From assembly GCA_964017235.1 (NCBI GenBank), contig OZ024933.1, positions 6,203,962 through 6,267,961 of the forward strand: a stretch of DNA of 64,000 bases, read 5' to 3'. Source of the DNA: Sabellastarte sp. h YS-2021. Its lineage: Eukaryota > Annelida > Polychaeta > Sabellida > Sabellidae. Below are positions 1-11,700 of the stretch, piece by piece. Below the pieces are notes generated by a model. That model was not told the DNA's origin. It did not search any database and saw nothing but the letters and a program-made list of their open reading frames with translations. The position numbers were made by a program, and so were the translations under genes. Within the stretch, counting starts at the first letter, position 1, and each line of letters opens with the position of its first letter.

Positions 1-344
1 TTTTGTGTCTAAGTAAACTTAGTAACAGACTGCATCAACAATTTATTGTCACTTCGCAAAATGACTGTATAATCGCAATTATGCAAGGTCTATCACTGTG
101 GCCATTTTAAATTTTAGGGAAAACTAACATCTGTTTTGAAAAAACTTTGAAAAAAATGATATATTACACATGAAAATTGATTAAGAAATAACGATTTAAT
201 GGCCATTTTTGATACAGCAGAATCGATATGGCGGCCATCTTGAATTTTACTACATAAAAAAATTTCTCAACAATGCCAAAGCGGCACCTATCAGATTATT
301 GATCTACTCCCCATTAAGAATTGATTTCAGCAAAAAAACGTTGT
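1..344. repeat. Direct duplicate, copy 1 (of 994-1338)
   Basis: This segment is repeated almost base for base at 994-1338, with only a few substitutions. The match breaks off in both copies just after the CAAAAAAACGTTGTT word, where copy 1 joins the 350-776 segment and copy 2 joins the 143-bp satellite. It holds an ATGGCGGCCAT-type motif and AT-rich sequence. No coding potential is seen. It looks like the edge of an interspersed repeat. Confidence 0.85.
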
Positions 345-349
345 TGATT

Positions 350-776
350 GGTGCTGATTGTTCATTGATTGTCATGGTAGTCCACCGCATGTAGATATGA
401 AATAAAGCTTTTAGTTGAGCTCGAGTCTCATTTCACCGACAACCAACCCCTGCACGTCCAGAGCTGTTACAGAGTGGTAATAGTGCGCGGCAACATTATA
501 AGCACCTGTTCCGCTTGTTTCAGTATCAATTAGAGCTGTAATCAACAGTGATTTCTGTAGATCAATGCTCGCTTGTTAGATGCGAGTTGAACTCGAGTTG
601 AACTCGAGTAAATGACACAAATATAAATAAAATAATCATGTCCAAATATTGTCATCAAGGGATCCGCCATTGACGTATTTAGTACCATTTTATTGCAAGG
701 AAATATTTTCTGTTGCCGGTTAAATTGTACAGGTATGTATGAGCACATTATGGAACATCCACGTAAATAAGGAAGC
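350..776. repeat. Segmental duplicate of 14233-14659
   Basis: About 425 bp are nearly identical to 14233-14659; I see one clear difference, in the GAACTCGAGTT palindrome. It includes the outer part of the hAT-like element found whole at 14414-14857: here its TAGAGCTG start is at 531, preceded by the same GTATCAAT flank. The element then breaks off near 776. Because both copies share the same insertion at the same site, this is a DNA-level duplication that postdates the hAT insertion. Confidence 0.85.
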
Positions 777-993
777 ACTGTGTTTTACTGATGACTCAGA
801 TAAAGAATAGAATATTTATTTTGATGTCTATGAAGCTCTATCAAATATATCAGTTCAGTATGTTGATGGTTTTCACTTTTTAATGTGAGATGATTTGAAT
901 GAAGACTTACTTTATTTGTAATATAAATATGATAATTTAAGTCTTCTAATATATGCTAATAAATATGTTTATATTAAATCTATGCATTCGCTA
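777..993. other. AT-rich spacer, nothing recognised
   Basis: An AT-rich stretch between two duplicated segments. It has no frame of note, no terminal repeats and no RNA gene that I can see. Confidence 0.6.
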
Positions 994-1338
994 TTTTGTG
1001 TCTAAGTAAACTTAGTAACAGACAGCATCAACAATTTATTGTCACTTCGCAAAATGACTGTATAATCGCAATTATGGAAGGTCTATCACTGTGGCCATTT
1101 TAAATTTTAGGGAAAACTAACATCTGTTTTGAAAATAGTTTGAAAAAAATGATATATTACACATGAAAATTGATTAAGAAATAACGATTTAATGGCCATT
1201 TTTGATACAGCAGAATCGATATGGCGGCCATTTTGAATTTTACTAAATAAAAAAATTTCTCAACAATGCCAAAGCGGCACCTATCAGATTATTGATCTAC
1301 TCCCCATTAAGAATTGATTTCAGCAAAAAAACGTTGTT
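994..1338. repeat. Direct duplicate, copy 2 (of 1-344)
   Basis: Second copy of the first 344 bases. It runs directly into the 143-bp satellite to its right, so it probably forms the natural left flank of that array. Copy 1 would then be a displaced fragment. Confidence 0.85.
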
Positions 1339-1379
1339 CATACTGATTTTCACGCTTCAGCTAATTTGGGGGGTTTGTC

Positions 1380-2060
1380 TACTGGACTATATCTGTAATA
1401 CTTTTAGAGGTGAAAGACATTTGCTCATTTTAGTAGCTATTATTCAGCTATCCAAAGAGCTACAATTCTGCAACTTTACTATGTGGTAGATCACGCAAAA
1501 GTAGGTGAATGACTTATTCAGAAGAAATTGGCTATCTGTAATACTTTTAGTGATAAAAGACATTTACTCATTTTAGTAGCTATGAGTGTGCTATGTAAAA
1601 AGCTATAGATCTGCAACTTCACTATGTGGTAGATCAGGTAAAAGTAGGTGAATGACTTATTTAGAAGAAATTGCCTACATGTAGTACTTTTAGAGATAAA
1701 AGACATTTGCTCATTTTAGTAGCTATTACTACGCTATCCAAAGAGCTACAGTTCTGCAACTTCACTATGTGGTAGATCACCCAAAAGTAGATGAATGACT
1801 TATTTAGAAGAAATTGTGTGTATGTAAGACTTTTACAGATAAAAGGCATTTACTCAAGTTAGTAGCTATGACTGAGCTATGCAAAGAGCTATGGATCTGA
1901 AACTTCACTATGTGGAAGATCAGCCAAAAGTAGGTGAATGACTTATTTAGAAGAAATTACCTATCTATAATACTTTTAGAGATAAAAGACATTTACTCAT
2001 TTTAGTAGCTATTACTCAGCTATCTACTCACTTAGCTATTGACCTAGATCTGCAAAAGCA
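1380..2060. repeat. Tandem repeat, ~143-bp unit, about 5 copies
   Basis: The word TTTTAGTAGCTAT recurs with starts near 1435, 1578, 1721, 1864 and 2007, an exact 143-bp step. Units share the words CTGCAACTTCACTATGTGG, AAAAGTAGRTGAATGACTTA and RGATAAAAGACATTTACTCA. The unit is a diverged cousin of the 133-bp family further right, which has ACTCATTTTGAGTAGGTGA. Short open frames here are by-products of the repeat. Confidence 0.9.
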
Positions 2061-2089
2061 ACAAAAATATAAAGGACACGGGAAAGTAA

Positions 2090-2700
2090 GCTTATCAAAA
2101 ACTAGATGAATAACAAATGAAAAGATTTGCCTAACTTTAATACTTGTGAAGATATTTGACATTTATTTCCATCATAATTTTGCTACAAATAAGAAAATAG
2201 CTATTGCTCACTTATGACATACAATGGAACCCCAAACGATATTTCACGTTATAGTTAAGGAAAAAGTAGCTGAACAAATTATTTTAGGAAAATACTGTAA
2301 CTGCAATAGTTTTTGAGTTACAATGGATTTACTCAACAGTCAGAATTTCAAAGTAGCTATTACTCAGCTATGCAATGTGCAACAGGTCTGAAACTTTACT
2401 ATGTGATAGCTTACCAAAAACTAGATGAATAACATACTGAAAAGATTTCCCTAACTTTAATACTTTTGAAGAAATTCGACATTTACTTATGTCATTATTT
2501 TGCTACAAATAAGAAAATAGCTATTACTCAGTTATGGCATGCAATGGGACCCCAAAATGTACCATCTTATAGCTAAGGACAAAGTAGCTGAACAACATAT
2601 TTGAAGAAAAACCTGTAAGTGCAATAGTTTTTGAGTTATGAGTCCTTTACTCAAAGTAGCTAAGATTGCTATTACTCACTTATCTTCAGGCCTAACTCCA
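2090..2700. repeat. Diverged tandem repeat, ~317-bp unit, 2 copies
   Basis: The words AAAACTAGATGAATAAC and AAAAGATTT.CCTAACTTTAATAC recur about 317 bp apart (near 2098 and 2415). Each unit looks like two fused, diverged versions of the satellite monomer. Confidence 0.65.
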
Positions 2701-2837
2701 TAAAACCAAAAAAATTTTCAAGGGTGTGAAAATTCATTGGGACAATTCATTTACAAAAAAATCTGTAGCTGTAGTAGTTTTGGAGAAATCTGCCGGACAC
2801 ACTAACACATGCATGCACACACACAGGCATCATTTAA

Positions 2838-2870
2838 TCTCCCTCCCGGGCTAAAGCCCAGCAGGAGATA
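2838..2870. repeat. GC-rich hairpin, possible element terminus
   Basis: CTCC..CCGGGCT-AAA-GCCCAG..GGAG forms a stem with a three-base loop. It follows a short CA-rich run and precedes an A-run. Similar isolated hairpins close other repeat blocks here (7309-7334, 12078-12099). It may mark the end of a Helitron-like element, but no diagnostic CTRR end is clear. Confidence 0.5.
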
Positions 2871-3485
2871 AAAAAAACTTTATTTTTATTGACATGACTT
2901 AATTATCCACATACAACACAAAGACATTGGTCAAGTTTATCAGCTCTTTGGTATTTAGTTATGACTACGTAATAAATACTAATGCTGTAATACTAAATTA
3001 TAATAAGAGATATAATTCTGGAAACAAAATCCAATGTGAGTTTAGTGTTCTCTAAGTAGTGGGTGGATGATTAGACCAATGTTCGATCAATCGTCGGTGT
3101 CATGGTAGAATTGCGTTTGGTCACTGACAACTTCTAGAAATCGATTAAATCTTACCCCTCTTTATGTGTCTCAATATCCACGGATTTTTTTATATTTTAA
3201 GCAGTTTTCTAAACTCTCCTTTAATAAATCAATAGATTTCTCTCGAATTTTGTGTTTGTTTATAACTACCGTCATATTTACTGGAAGTGGGTGCTTTTGG
3301 AAAATTCTAAATGTTGAAAACACCGTTATTCGTACCGGAATGAAATATAACTAGAGGATCGCTCGCAAAAAAAAAAGATAATGTTTTTGCATAGCAAAAA
3401 CAAAGCGTCCCGAAAAGGATATAAAGGTGAGTGCTAAAGTATTAAGAAAATGCTTCGTTTCTAGCCTTATACTGTTGTGGCAACC
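2871..3485. other. Non-satellite spacer, nothing recognised
   Basis: AT-rich sequence with no gene, terminal repeats or tandem structure that I can support. A 62-codon frame near 3166 has no recognisable features. Confidence 0.5.
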
Positions 3486-3489
3486 AAAG

Positions 3490-3775
3490 TCAGCGCAGTC
3501 TGCTCTATCTAGCATGGTTTTCAAGATATAAGCATTTTTGTGTTTTGCAAAAAATAAAAAAATAAAAAATGTCCGCTATATTTGGCGAGACAAAAATATT
3601 TTGAAAATTGGCATGGCTACTCTGCAGAGATACCCAGCAGGTCCAAAATTTTGTTGAGTTCACTCCATATAGCACGGCTTTCGAGATATAAGCATTTTTG
3701 TGTTTTGCAAAAACTTTGAAAATTCAAAATGGCCACCATTTGTGGGGAGACAAAATTTTTTGTCAAGACCACTGC
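3490..3775 (+). repeat. ~169-bp repeat family, 2 diverged units
   Basis: Two copies of a unit containing GCTCTATCTAGCAYGGTTTT, GATATAAGCATTTTTGTG, AAAATGGCC and GGCGAGACAAAA. The same unit recurs at 11090-11700. In the opposite orientation it resembles the 151-bp arrays of the 5.8-kb units (GAGATAGAGCGATTTCGAG, GGCGGCCATCTTGG). Confidence 0.75.
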
Positions 3776-3799
3776 CGTGGTGTGTATCTCCCGCCGAGC
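3764..3799 (+). repeat. GACCACTGCCG...CCCGCCGAG module
   Basis: A 36-bp module with the words GACCACTGCCG and TATCTCCCGCCGAG. The reverse complement lies at 43741-43776 and in every 5.8-kb unit, each time at the edge of a 151/169-bp repeat block. The constant position suggests a structural part of one repeat family. Confidence 0.65.
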
Positions 3800-3849
3800 A
3801 TTAAAGCAGAAGAAATAACTTTTCCGAGATATTCACAATTTTTCATTTT

Positions 3850-4495
3850 CGTGTGTGAAAGGTCTTCCAAAAGTAGGTGAATGAGTTATTTGAGAAAAAT
3901 TGGCTATCTGCAATACTATTAAGAGATAATTCACATTTACTCATTTTGAGTAGGTGAATAATTATCTATGGGTCTGAAACTTCACCAAGTGAAAGCTCTC
4001 CCAAAAGTAGGTGAATGAGTTATTTGAGAAAAATTGGCTATCTGCAATACTTTTAGAGATAATTCGCATTTACTCATTTTGAGTAGCCGAGTAATTAGCT
4101 ATGGGTCTGAAACTTCACCATGTGAAAGCTCTCCCACAAGTAGATGAATGAGTATCTGATAAAAATTGGGTATCCGCAATACTTTTACAGATAATTAGCA
4201 TTTACTCATTTTGAGTAGGTGAATAAATAGCTATGGGTCTGAAACTTCACAGAGTGAAAGCTCTCCCAAAAGTAGGTGAATGAGTTATTTGAGAAAAATT
4301 GGTTATCTGCAATACTTTTAGAGATAATTCACATTTACTCATTTTGAGTAGGTGAGTAATTAGCTATGGGTCTGAAACTTCACCAAGTGAAAGCTCTCCC
4401 AAAAGTAGGTGAATGAGTTATTTGATAAAAATTGGCTATCTGGAATACTTTTAGAGATAATTTGCATTTACTCATTTTGAGTAGGTGAATAACTA
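3850..4495. repeat. 133-bp satellite, array 1 (~5 monomers)
   Basis: Monomers with the words CTGAAACTTCACC, GTGAAAGCTCTCCC, AAAAGTAGGTGAATGAG and TTGGCTATCTGCAATAC are repeated at a step of about 133 bp. Monomer sub-variants differ mainly at CACCAAGTG / CACCATGTG / CACAGAGTG. Confidence 0.9.
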
Positions 4496-4815
4496 GAAAT
4501 AGGACGCATCTGTGGCCAGATGCTGGATGTATCCACCGACAAAGGCCAACTAACATAGTTTAGAAGATAAAAAGCATTTTTCGTTAATAAGCAAGCTGAA
4601 AGCACTTTTAAGTTTGGCTACACTTATTTGACCCTGTAGCAGGGGCCCAAGGTGAAGTCTGTCCACATCAAAAGATTCGCAGTCCATGATTTCCTATAAG
4701 TCGTTTTCACATTGCAAACCTCTAGGACCAATAATAAGCAGGAGGGGCCCAAGGTGAAATCTGACCACATGAAAAGATTTGCAGCCCATGACTTCCTCTA
4801 AGTTGTTTTCATATT
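4496..4815. other. Insert in satellite with internal ~110-bp duplication
   Basis: This non-satellite segment splits arrays 1 and 2. Inside it, GGGGCCCAAGGTGAARTCTG and the following words (CCACAT.AAAAGATT, CCATGA.TTCCT) occur twice, near 4634 and 4745. A hairpin GCATCTG..CAGATGC and the word GTATCCACCG sit at its left edge, like the hairpin at 49682-49709. It is probably an inserted or transduced fragment. No coding is seen. Confidence 0.55.
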
Positions 4816-5850
4816 AATGAGTTATTTGTGAAATACTGGCTATCTGCAATACTTGTAGAGATAATTCGCATTTACTCATTTTGAGTAGGTGAATAATTAG
4901 CTACGGGTCTGAAACTTCACCAAGTGAAAGCTCTCTCAAAAGTAGGTGAATGAGTTATTTGAGAAAAATTGGCTATCTACAATACTTTTAGAGATAATTC
5001 GAATTTACTCATTTTCAGTAGGCGAGTAATTACCTACGGGTCTGGAACTTCACCATGTGAAAGCTCTCCCAAAAGTAGATGAAGGAGTTATTTGATAAAA
5101 AATTGGATATCTGCAATACTTTTATAGATAATTAGCATTTACTCATTTTGGGTAGGTGAATAATTAGCTACAGGTCTGAAACTTCACCAAGTGAAAGGTC
5201 TCCCAAAAGTAGGTGAAGGAGTTATTTGACAAAAATTGGCTATCTGGAATACTTTTAGAGATAATTTGCATTAACTCATTTTCAGTAGGTGAGTAATTAG
5301 CTACGGGTCTGAAACTTCACCAAGTGAAAGCTCTCCCAAAAGTAGGTGAAGGAGTTATTTGACAAAAATTGGCTATCTGCAATACTTTTAGAGATAATTT
5401 GCATTTACTCATTTTGAGTAGGTGAGTAATTACCTACAGGTCTGAAACTTCACCAAGTGAAAGCTCTCCCAAAAGTAGGTGAAGGAGTTATTTGACAAAA
5501 ATTCGCTATCTGCAATACTTTTAGAGATAATTTGCATTTACTCATTTTGAGTAGGTGAGTAATTACCTACGGGTCTGAAACTTCACCAAGTGAAAGCTCT
5601 CCCAAAAGTAGGTGAAGGAGTTATTTGACAAAAATTGGCTATCTGCAATACTTTTAGAGATAATTCGCATTTACTCATTTTGAGTAGGTGAGTAATTACC
5701 TACAGGTCTGGAACTTCAGCATGTGAAAGCTCTCCCAAAAGTAGGTGAATGAGTTATTTAAGAAAAATTTGCTATCTGCAATACTTTTAGAGAAAATGCA
5801 GAATTACTCATTTTTAGTAGGTAAGTAATTTAGCCACAGGCCTAATTTAG
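4816..5850. repeat. 133-bp satellite, array 2 (~7-8 monomers)
   Basis: Same monomer family as array 1, with sub-variants GAAGGAGTTATTTGACAAAA and TTACCTACAGG. These group neighbouring monomers together, as expected from local amplification. Confidence 0.9.
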
Positions 5851-5989
5851 ACATAAAGCCTACCAATAGAGTACTGTGGTGCACCCTGTAATATACTTTG
5901 CAAACTTGAGAAGGCTAGCTATAATATTTTTTTTTGTTAGAGCGGTAATGGTGAAATCTCTCTACACACTACGGCTATCCAGTGGATAC

Positions 5990-7110
5990 AATGATTTACT
6001 CAACAGTGAGAACCTGAAAGTAGATATTGGTAAGCTATGCCATGACATAGAGGTCTGCAATTTCACTCTGTTATAGCTGACCAAAAATTATGTGAATAAC
6101 ATATTTAAACAAAATACTGTAAATGTAATAGTTTTCACGTTATAACTGATTTACTCAACAGTGATAACGTCAAAGTAGCTATTACTCAGCTATGCAATGA
6201 GCTACATGTCTGAATTTTTTCTATGTTATAGCTGACCCAAAATTAGGTGAACAACATATTTAAGCAAAATACTGTAAATGCAATAGTTTTCAAGTTACAA
6301 CTGATTTACTCAATAGTGACAACCTGAAAATAGCTATTGCTCAGCTATGCCATGAGCTATAAGTCTGTAATTTCACGACGTTATAGCTGACCCAAAAGTA
6401 GGCGAACAACATATTTTAACAAAATACTCCAAATGCACTATTTTTCAAGCTACAAGTCATTTACTCAACAGTCAGTACCTGAAAATAGCTATTGCTCAGT
6501 TGTGCCATGAGCTACAGGTCTGTAATTTCACTATGTTATAACTGACCCAAAAGTAGCTGAATAACATATTTACACAAATTTCTGTAAATGCAATACTTTT
6601 CCAATTACAACTGATTTACTCAACAGTGTGAACTTCAAAGTAGCTATTACTCAGCTATGCAATGAGCCACAGGTCTGGAACTTCACTATGTTATAGCTGA
6701 CTCCGAAATAGGTGAATAACATATTGAAACAAAATACTCTAAATGTAATACTTTTGAAGTTATAAGTAATTTACTCAACAGTGATAACCTAAAAGTAGCT
6801 ATTACTCAGCTATGCCATGAGCTACAGGTCTGAAATTTTACTATGTTATAGCTGACATAAAAGTAGCTGAATAACATATTTATACAAAATTCTGTAAATG
6901 CAATAGTTTTCAAGTTACAATTGATTTTACTCATGATGGAAGTTACTGAAAAGCCCAAAAGTAGCTATTACTCACTTAGCTATTGAGACAGACACCCAAG
7001 TTACTCACCATGTTGTAGCTATGAAAAAAGTATCTGAATAACATATTTTAACAAAATGCTCTAAATGCAACACTTTTCAAGTTATAAGTGATTTAGTGCA
7101 TGATTTCATG
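5990..7110. repeat. Tandem repeat, ~155-bp unit, about 7 copies
   Basis: The word GATTTACTCAACAGTG and its variants start near 5992, 6148, 6303, 6459, 6613 and 6768, a step of about 155 bp. Units share TAGCTATTACTCAGCTATG, AGCTACAGGTCTG and ACAAAATACTGTAAATG. The last unit (6960-7110) resembles, in reverse complement, the 42180-42310 region of the 5.8-kb unit. The block is embedded between 133-bp arrays. Confidence 0.85.
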
Positions 7111-7334
7111 ACTTTTAATGCATTTTAGACATTTTTGTCTACCACAGGCCTAATTTAGACATAAAGCCTACCAAAAAGATAGGGTGGCGAGTCCTCTACC
7201 ATATCAAGTCACCTGCCAAATATGAAAGAAATCCGGAAAGAAATGTGGACTGTAGGTCGCTAACAAGAAATCTCTGCGGACGCGGACGACGACGATGATG
7301 AATCCATAGTATCCCCGCTTCGCGTCGGGGATAC
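7111..7334. mobile_element. Tail of embedded repeat element, ending in a hairpin
   Basis: A non-tandem tail follows the 155-bp block. It has a CGGACGCGGACGACGACG stretch and ends in a stem-loop GTATCCCC..GGGGATAC at 7309-7334. Immediately after it the 133-bp satellite resumes mid-monomer (AATTAGCTATGGG). The insert may start near 5820-5870, where the array also breaks mid-monomer. The layout (tandem core, unique tail, terminal hairpin) recalls Helitron-like non-autonomous elements with satellite cores, but I cannot confirm the family. Confidence 0.5.
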
Positions 7335-10300
7335 AATTAGCTATGGGTCTGAAACTTCACCAAGTGAAAGCTCTGCCAAAAGTAGGTGAATGAGTTATTT
7401 GAGAAAAATTGGCTATCTGCAATACTTTTAGAGATAATTCGCATTTACTCATTTTGAGGTGAGTAATTTGCTATGGGTCTGAAACTTCACCAAGTGAAAG
7501 CTCTCCCAAAAGTAGGTGAATGAGTTATTTGAGAAAAATTGGCTATCTGCAATACTTTTACAGATAATTCGCATTTACTCATTTTGAGTAGACGAGTAAT
7601 TAGCTATGGGTCTGAAACTTCACCAAGTGAAAGCTCTCCCAAAAGTAGGTGAATGATTAATTTGAGAAAAATTGGCTATCTGCAATACTTTTAGAGATAA
7701 TTCGCATTTACTCATTTTGAGTAGGTGAGTAATTAGCTATGGGTCTGAAACTTCACCAAGTGAAAGCTCTCCCAAAAGTAGGTGAATGATTAATTTGAGA
7801 AAAATTGGCTATCTGCAATACTTTTAGAGATAATTCGCATTTACTCATTTTGAGTAGGTGAGTAATTAGCTATGGGTCTGAAACTTCACCAAGTGAAAGC
7901 TCTCCCAAAAGTAGGTGAATGAGTTATTTGAGAAAAATTGGCTATCTGCAATACTTTTACAGATAATTCGCATTTACTCATTTTGAGTAGGTGAGTAATT
8001 AGCTATGGGTCTGAAACTTCAAGTGAAAGCTCTCCCAAAAGTAGGTGAATGATTAACTTGAGAAAAACTGGTTATCTGCAATACTTTTAGAGATAATTCG
8101 CATTTACTCATTTTGAGTAGGTGAGTAATTAGCTATGGGTCTGAAACTTCACCAAGTGAAAGCTCTCCCAAAAGTAGGTGAATGAGTTATTTGAGAAAAA
8201 TTGGCTATCTGCAATACTTTTAGAGATAATTCGCATTTACTCATTTTGAGTAGGTGAGTAATTAGCTATGGGTCTGAAACTTCACCAAGTGAAAGCTCTC
8301 CCAAAAGTAGGTGAATGAGCTATTTGAGAAAAATTGGCTATCTGCAATACTTTTAGAGATAATTTGCATTTACTCATTTTCAGTAGGTGAGTAATTAGCT
8401 ATGGGTCTGAAACTTCACAGAGTGAAAGCTCTCCCAAAAGTAGGTGAATGAGTTATTTGAGAAAAATTGGCTATCTGCAATACTTTTAGAGATAATTCGC
8501 ATTTACTCATTTTGAGTAGGTGAGTAATTAGCTATGGGTCTGAAACTTCACCAAGTGAAAGCTCTCCCAAAAGTAGGTGAATGATTAATTTGAGAAAAAT
8601 TGGCTATCTGCAATACTTTTAGAGATAATTCGCATTTACTCATTTTGAGTAGGTGAGTAATTAGCTATGGGTCTGAAACTTCACCAAGTGAAAGCTCTCC
8701 CAAAAGTCGGTGAATGAGTTATTTGAGAAAAATTGGCTATCTGCAATACTTTTACAGATAATTCGCATTTACTCATTTTGAGTAGGTGAGTAATTAGCTA
8801 TGGGTCTGAAACTTCACCAAGTGAAAGCTCTCCCAAAAGTAGGTGAATGAGTTATTTGAGAAAAATTGGCTATCTGCAATACTTTTAGAGATAATTCGCA
8901 TTTACTCATTTTGAGTAGGTGAGTAATTAGCTATGGGTCTGAAACTTCACCATGTGAAAGCTCTCCCACAAGTAGATGAATGAGTTATTTGATAAAAATT
9001 GGGTATCCGCAATACTTTTACAGATAATTAGCATTTACTCATTTTGAGTAGGTAAATAATTAGCTATGGGTCTGAAACTTCACCATGTGAAAGCTCTCCC
9101 AAAAGTAGGTGAATGAGTTATTTGAGAAAAATTGGCTATCTGCAATACTTTTAGAGATAATTCGCATTTACTCATTTTGAGTAGGTGAGTAATTGGCTAT
9201 GGGTCTGAAACTTCACCATGTGAAAGCTCTTCCAAAAGTAGGTGAATGAGTTACTTGAGAAAAATTGGCCATCTGCAATACTTTTAGAGGTAATTCGCAT
9301 TTACTCATTTTGAGTAGACGAGTAATTAGCTATGGGTCTGAAACTTCACCAAGTGAAAGCTCTCCCAAAAGTAGGTGAATGATTAATTTGAGAAAAATTG
9401 GCTATCTGCAATACTTTTAGAGATAATTCGCATTTACTCATTTTGAGTAGGTGAGTAATTAGCTATGGGTCTGAAACTTCACCAAGTGAAAGCTCTCCCA
9501 AAAGTAGGTGAATGAGTTATTTGAGAAAAATTGGCTATGTGCAATACTTTTAGAGATAATTCGCATTTACTCATTTTCAGTAGGTGAGTAATTAGCTATG
9601 GGTCTGAAACTTCACCAAGTGAAAGCTCTGCCAAAAGTACGTGAATGAGTTATTTGAGAAAAATTGGCTATCTGCAATACTTTTAGAGATAATTCGCATT
9701 TACTCATTTTCAGTAGGTGAGTAATTAGCTATGGGTCTGAAACTTCACAGAGTGAAAGCTCTCCCAAAAGTAGGTGAATGAGTTATTTGAGAAAAATTGG
9801 CTATCTGCAATACTTTTAGAGATAATTCGCATTTACTCATTTTGAGTAGGTGAGTAATTAGCTATGGGTCTGAAACTTCACCAAGTGAAAGCTCTCCCAA
9901 AAGTAGGTGAATGATTAATTTGAGAAAAATTGGCTATCTGCAATACTTTTAGAGATAATTCGCATTTACTCATTTTGAGTAGGTGAGTAATTAGCTATGG
10001 GTCTGAAACTTCACAGAGTGAAAGCTCTCCCAAAAGTAGGTGAATGAGTTATTTGAGAAAAATTGGCTATCTGCAATACTTTTAGAGATAATTCGCATTT
10101 ACTCATTTTGAGTAGGTGAGTAATTAGCTATGGGTCTGAAACTTCACAGAGTGAAAGCTCTCCCAAAAGTAGGTGAATGAGTTATTTGAGAAAAATTGGC
10201 TATCTGCAATACTTTTAGAGATAATTCGCATTTACTCATTTTGAGTAGGTGAGTAATTAGCTATGGGTCTGAAACTTCACCAAGTGAAAGCTCTCCCAAA

Positions 10301-11090
10301 AGTAGGTGAATGATTAATTTGAGAAAAATTGGCTATCTGCAATACTTTTAGAGATAATTCGCATTTACTCATTTTGAGTAGGTGAGTAATTAGCTATGGG
10401 TCTAAAACTTCACCAAGTGAAAGCTCTCCCAAAAGTAGGTGAATGAGTTATTTGAGAAAAATTGGCTATCTGCAATACTTTTACAGATAATTCGCATTTA
10501 CTCATTTTGAGTAGGTGAGTAATTAGCTATGGGTCTGAAACTTCACCAAGTGAAAGCTCTCCCAAAAGTAGGTGAATGAGTTATTTGAGAAAAATTGGCT
10601 ATCTGCAATACTTTTAGAGATAATTCGCATTTACTCATTTTGAGTAGGTGAGTAATTAGCTATGGGTCTGAAACTTCACCATGTGAAAGCTCTCCCACAA
10701 GTAGATGAATGAGTTATTTGATAAAAATTGGGTATCCGCAATACTTTTACAGATAATTAGCATTTACTCATTTTGAGTAGGTAAATAATTAGCTATGGGT
10801 CTGAAACTTCACCATGTGAAAGCTCTCCCAAAAGTAGGTGAATGAGTTATTTGAGAAAAATTGGCTATCTGCAATACTTTTAGAGATAATTCGCATTTAC
10901 TCATTTTGAGTAGGTGAGTAATTGGCTATGGGTCTGAAACTTCACCATGTGAAAGCTCTTCCAAAAGTAGGTGAATGAGTTATTTGAGAAAAATTGGCCA
11001 TCTGCAATACTTTTAGAGGTAATTCGCATTTACTCTTTTTGAGTAGGTGAGCAATTAGCTATGGGTCTGAAACTTCAAGTGAAAGCTCTT
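7335..11090. repeat. 133-bp satellite, array 3 (~28 monomers, higher-order)
   Basis: Monomers are highly similar with a strict 133-bp step (CTATGGGTCT starts at 7604, 7737, 7870 and so on). Variant monomers recur together about 1.73 kb apart. The CACAAGTAGATGAATGAG variant with its two right neighbours occurs near 8947 and 10678 (1731 bp). The GAGTAGACGAGTAATT variant occurs at 7591 and 9317 (1726 bp). This indicates a higher-order unit of about 13 monomers. Confidence 0.92.
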
Positions 11091-11700
11091 TGGGATAGCT
11101 GCTCTGCAGAGATACCCTGAAGATAAAAAATTTCGTCGAAATCGCTCTATGTAGCACGGTTTTCGAAATATTAGCATTTTTGTGTTTTGCAATTTTTGCG
11201 CAAAAATTCAAAAATTCAAAATGGCCGCCATTTTTGGCAAGAGAAAATTTTTTTGAAAATTGGCATGGCTACTCTGCAGAGATACCCAGTGGGTCAAAAA
11301 TTTCATCGAAATCGCTCTATCCAGCACGGTTTTCGAGATATAAGCATTTTTGTGTTTTGCAATTTTGCGAAAAATTCGAAAATTCAAAATGGCCACCATT
11401 TTTGGCGAGAGAAAATTTTTTTCAAAATTGGGATAACTACTCTGCAGAGATACCCTGTGGGTCAAAAATTTTGTCGAAATCGCTCTATCTAGCACGGTTT
11501 TCGAGATATAAGCATTTTTGTGTTTTGCAATTTTTGCGAAAATTTCGAAAATTCAAAATGGCCGCCATTTTGGGCGAGACAAAATTTTTTTGAAAATTAG
11601 GAAAACTACTCCGCAGAGATACCCTGCGGGTCAAAAATTTCGTCGAAATCGCTCTATCTAGCACGGTTTTCGAGATATAAGCATTTTTGTGTTTTCCTTA
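11091..11700 (+). repeat. ~169-bp repeat family, ~3.6 units
   Basis: The word GCAGAGATACCC starts near 11106, 11276, 11444 and 11613, a step of about 169 bp. Each unit has ATCGCTCTAT, AGCACGGTTTTCGA, GCATTTTTGTGTTTTGCAA and AAAATGGCC.CCATTTT. Frames of about 100 codons through this block on both strands simply follow the repeat and are not genes. Confidence 0.88.

Noticed and set aside
7111-7334. Definite Helitron 3' end
   Set aside because: There is a hairpin, but no CTRR end or Rep/helicase sequence is visible; kept only as a possibility.
3850-11090. CRISPR-like regular repetition
   Set aside because: Monomers are contiguous 133-bp satellites with no unique spacers, in an animal genome.
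11180-11593. 137-codon and similar frames over the 169-bp repeats
   Set aside because: The peptides are themselves tandem repeats of the satellite, and such frames appear on both strands. They reflect the period and not a gene.
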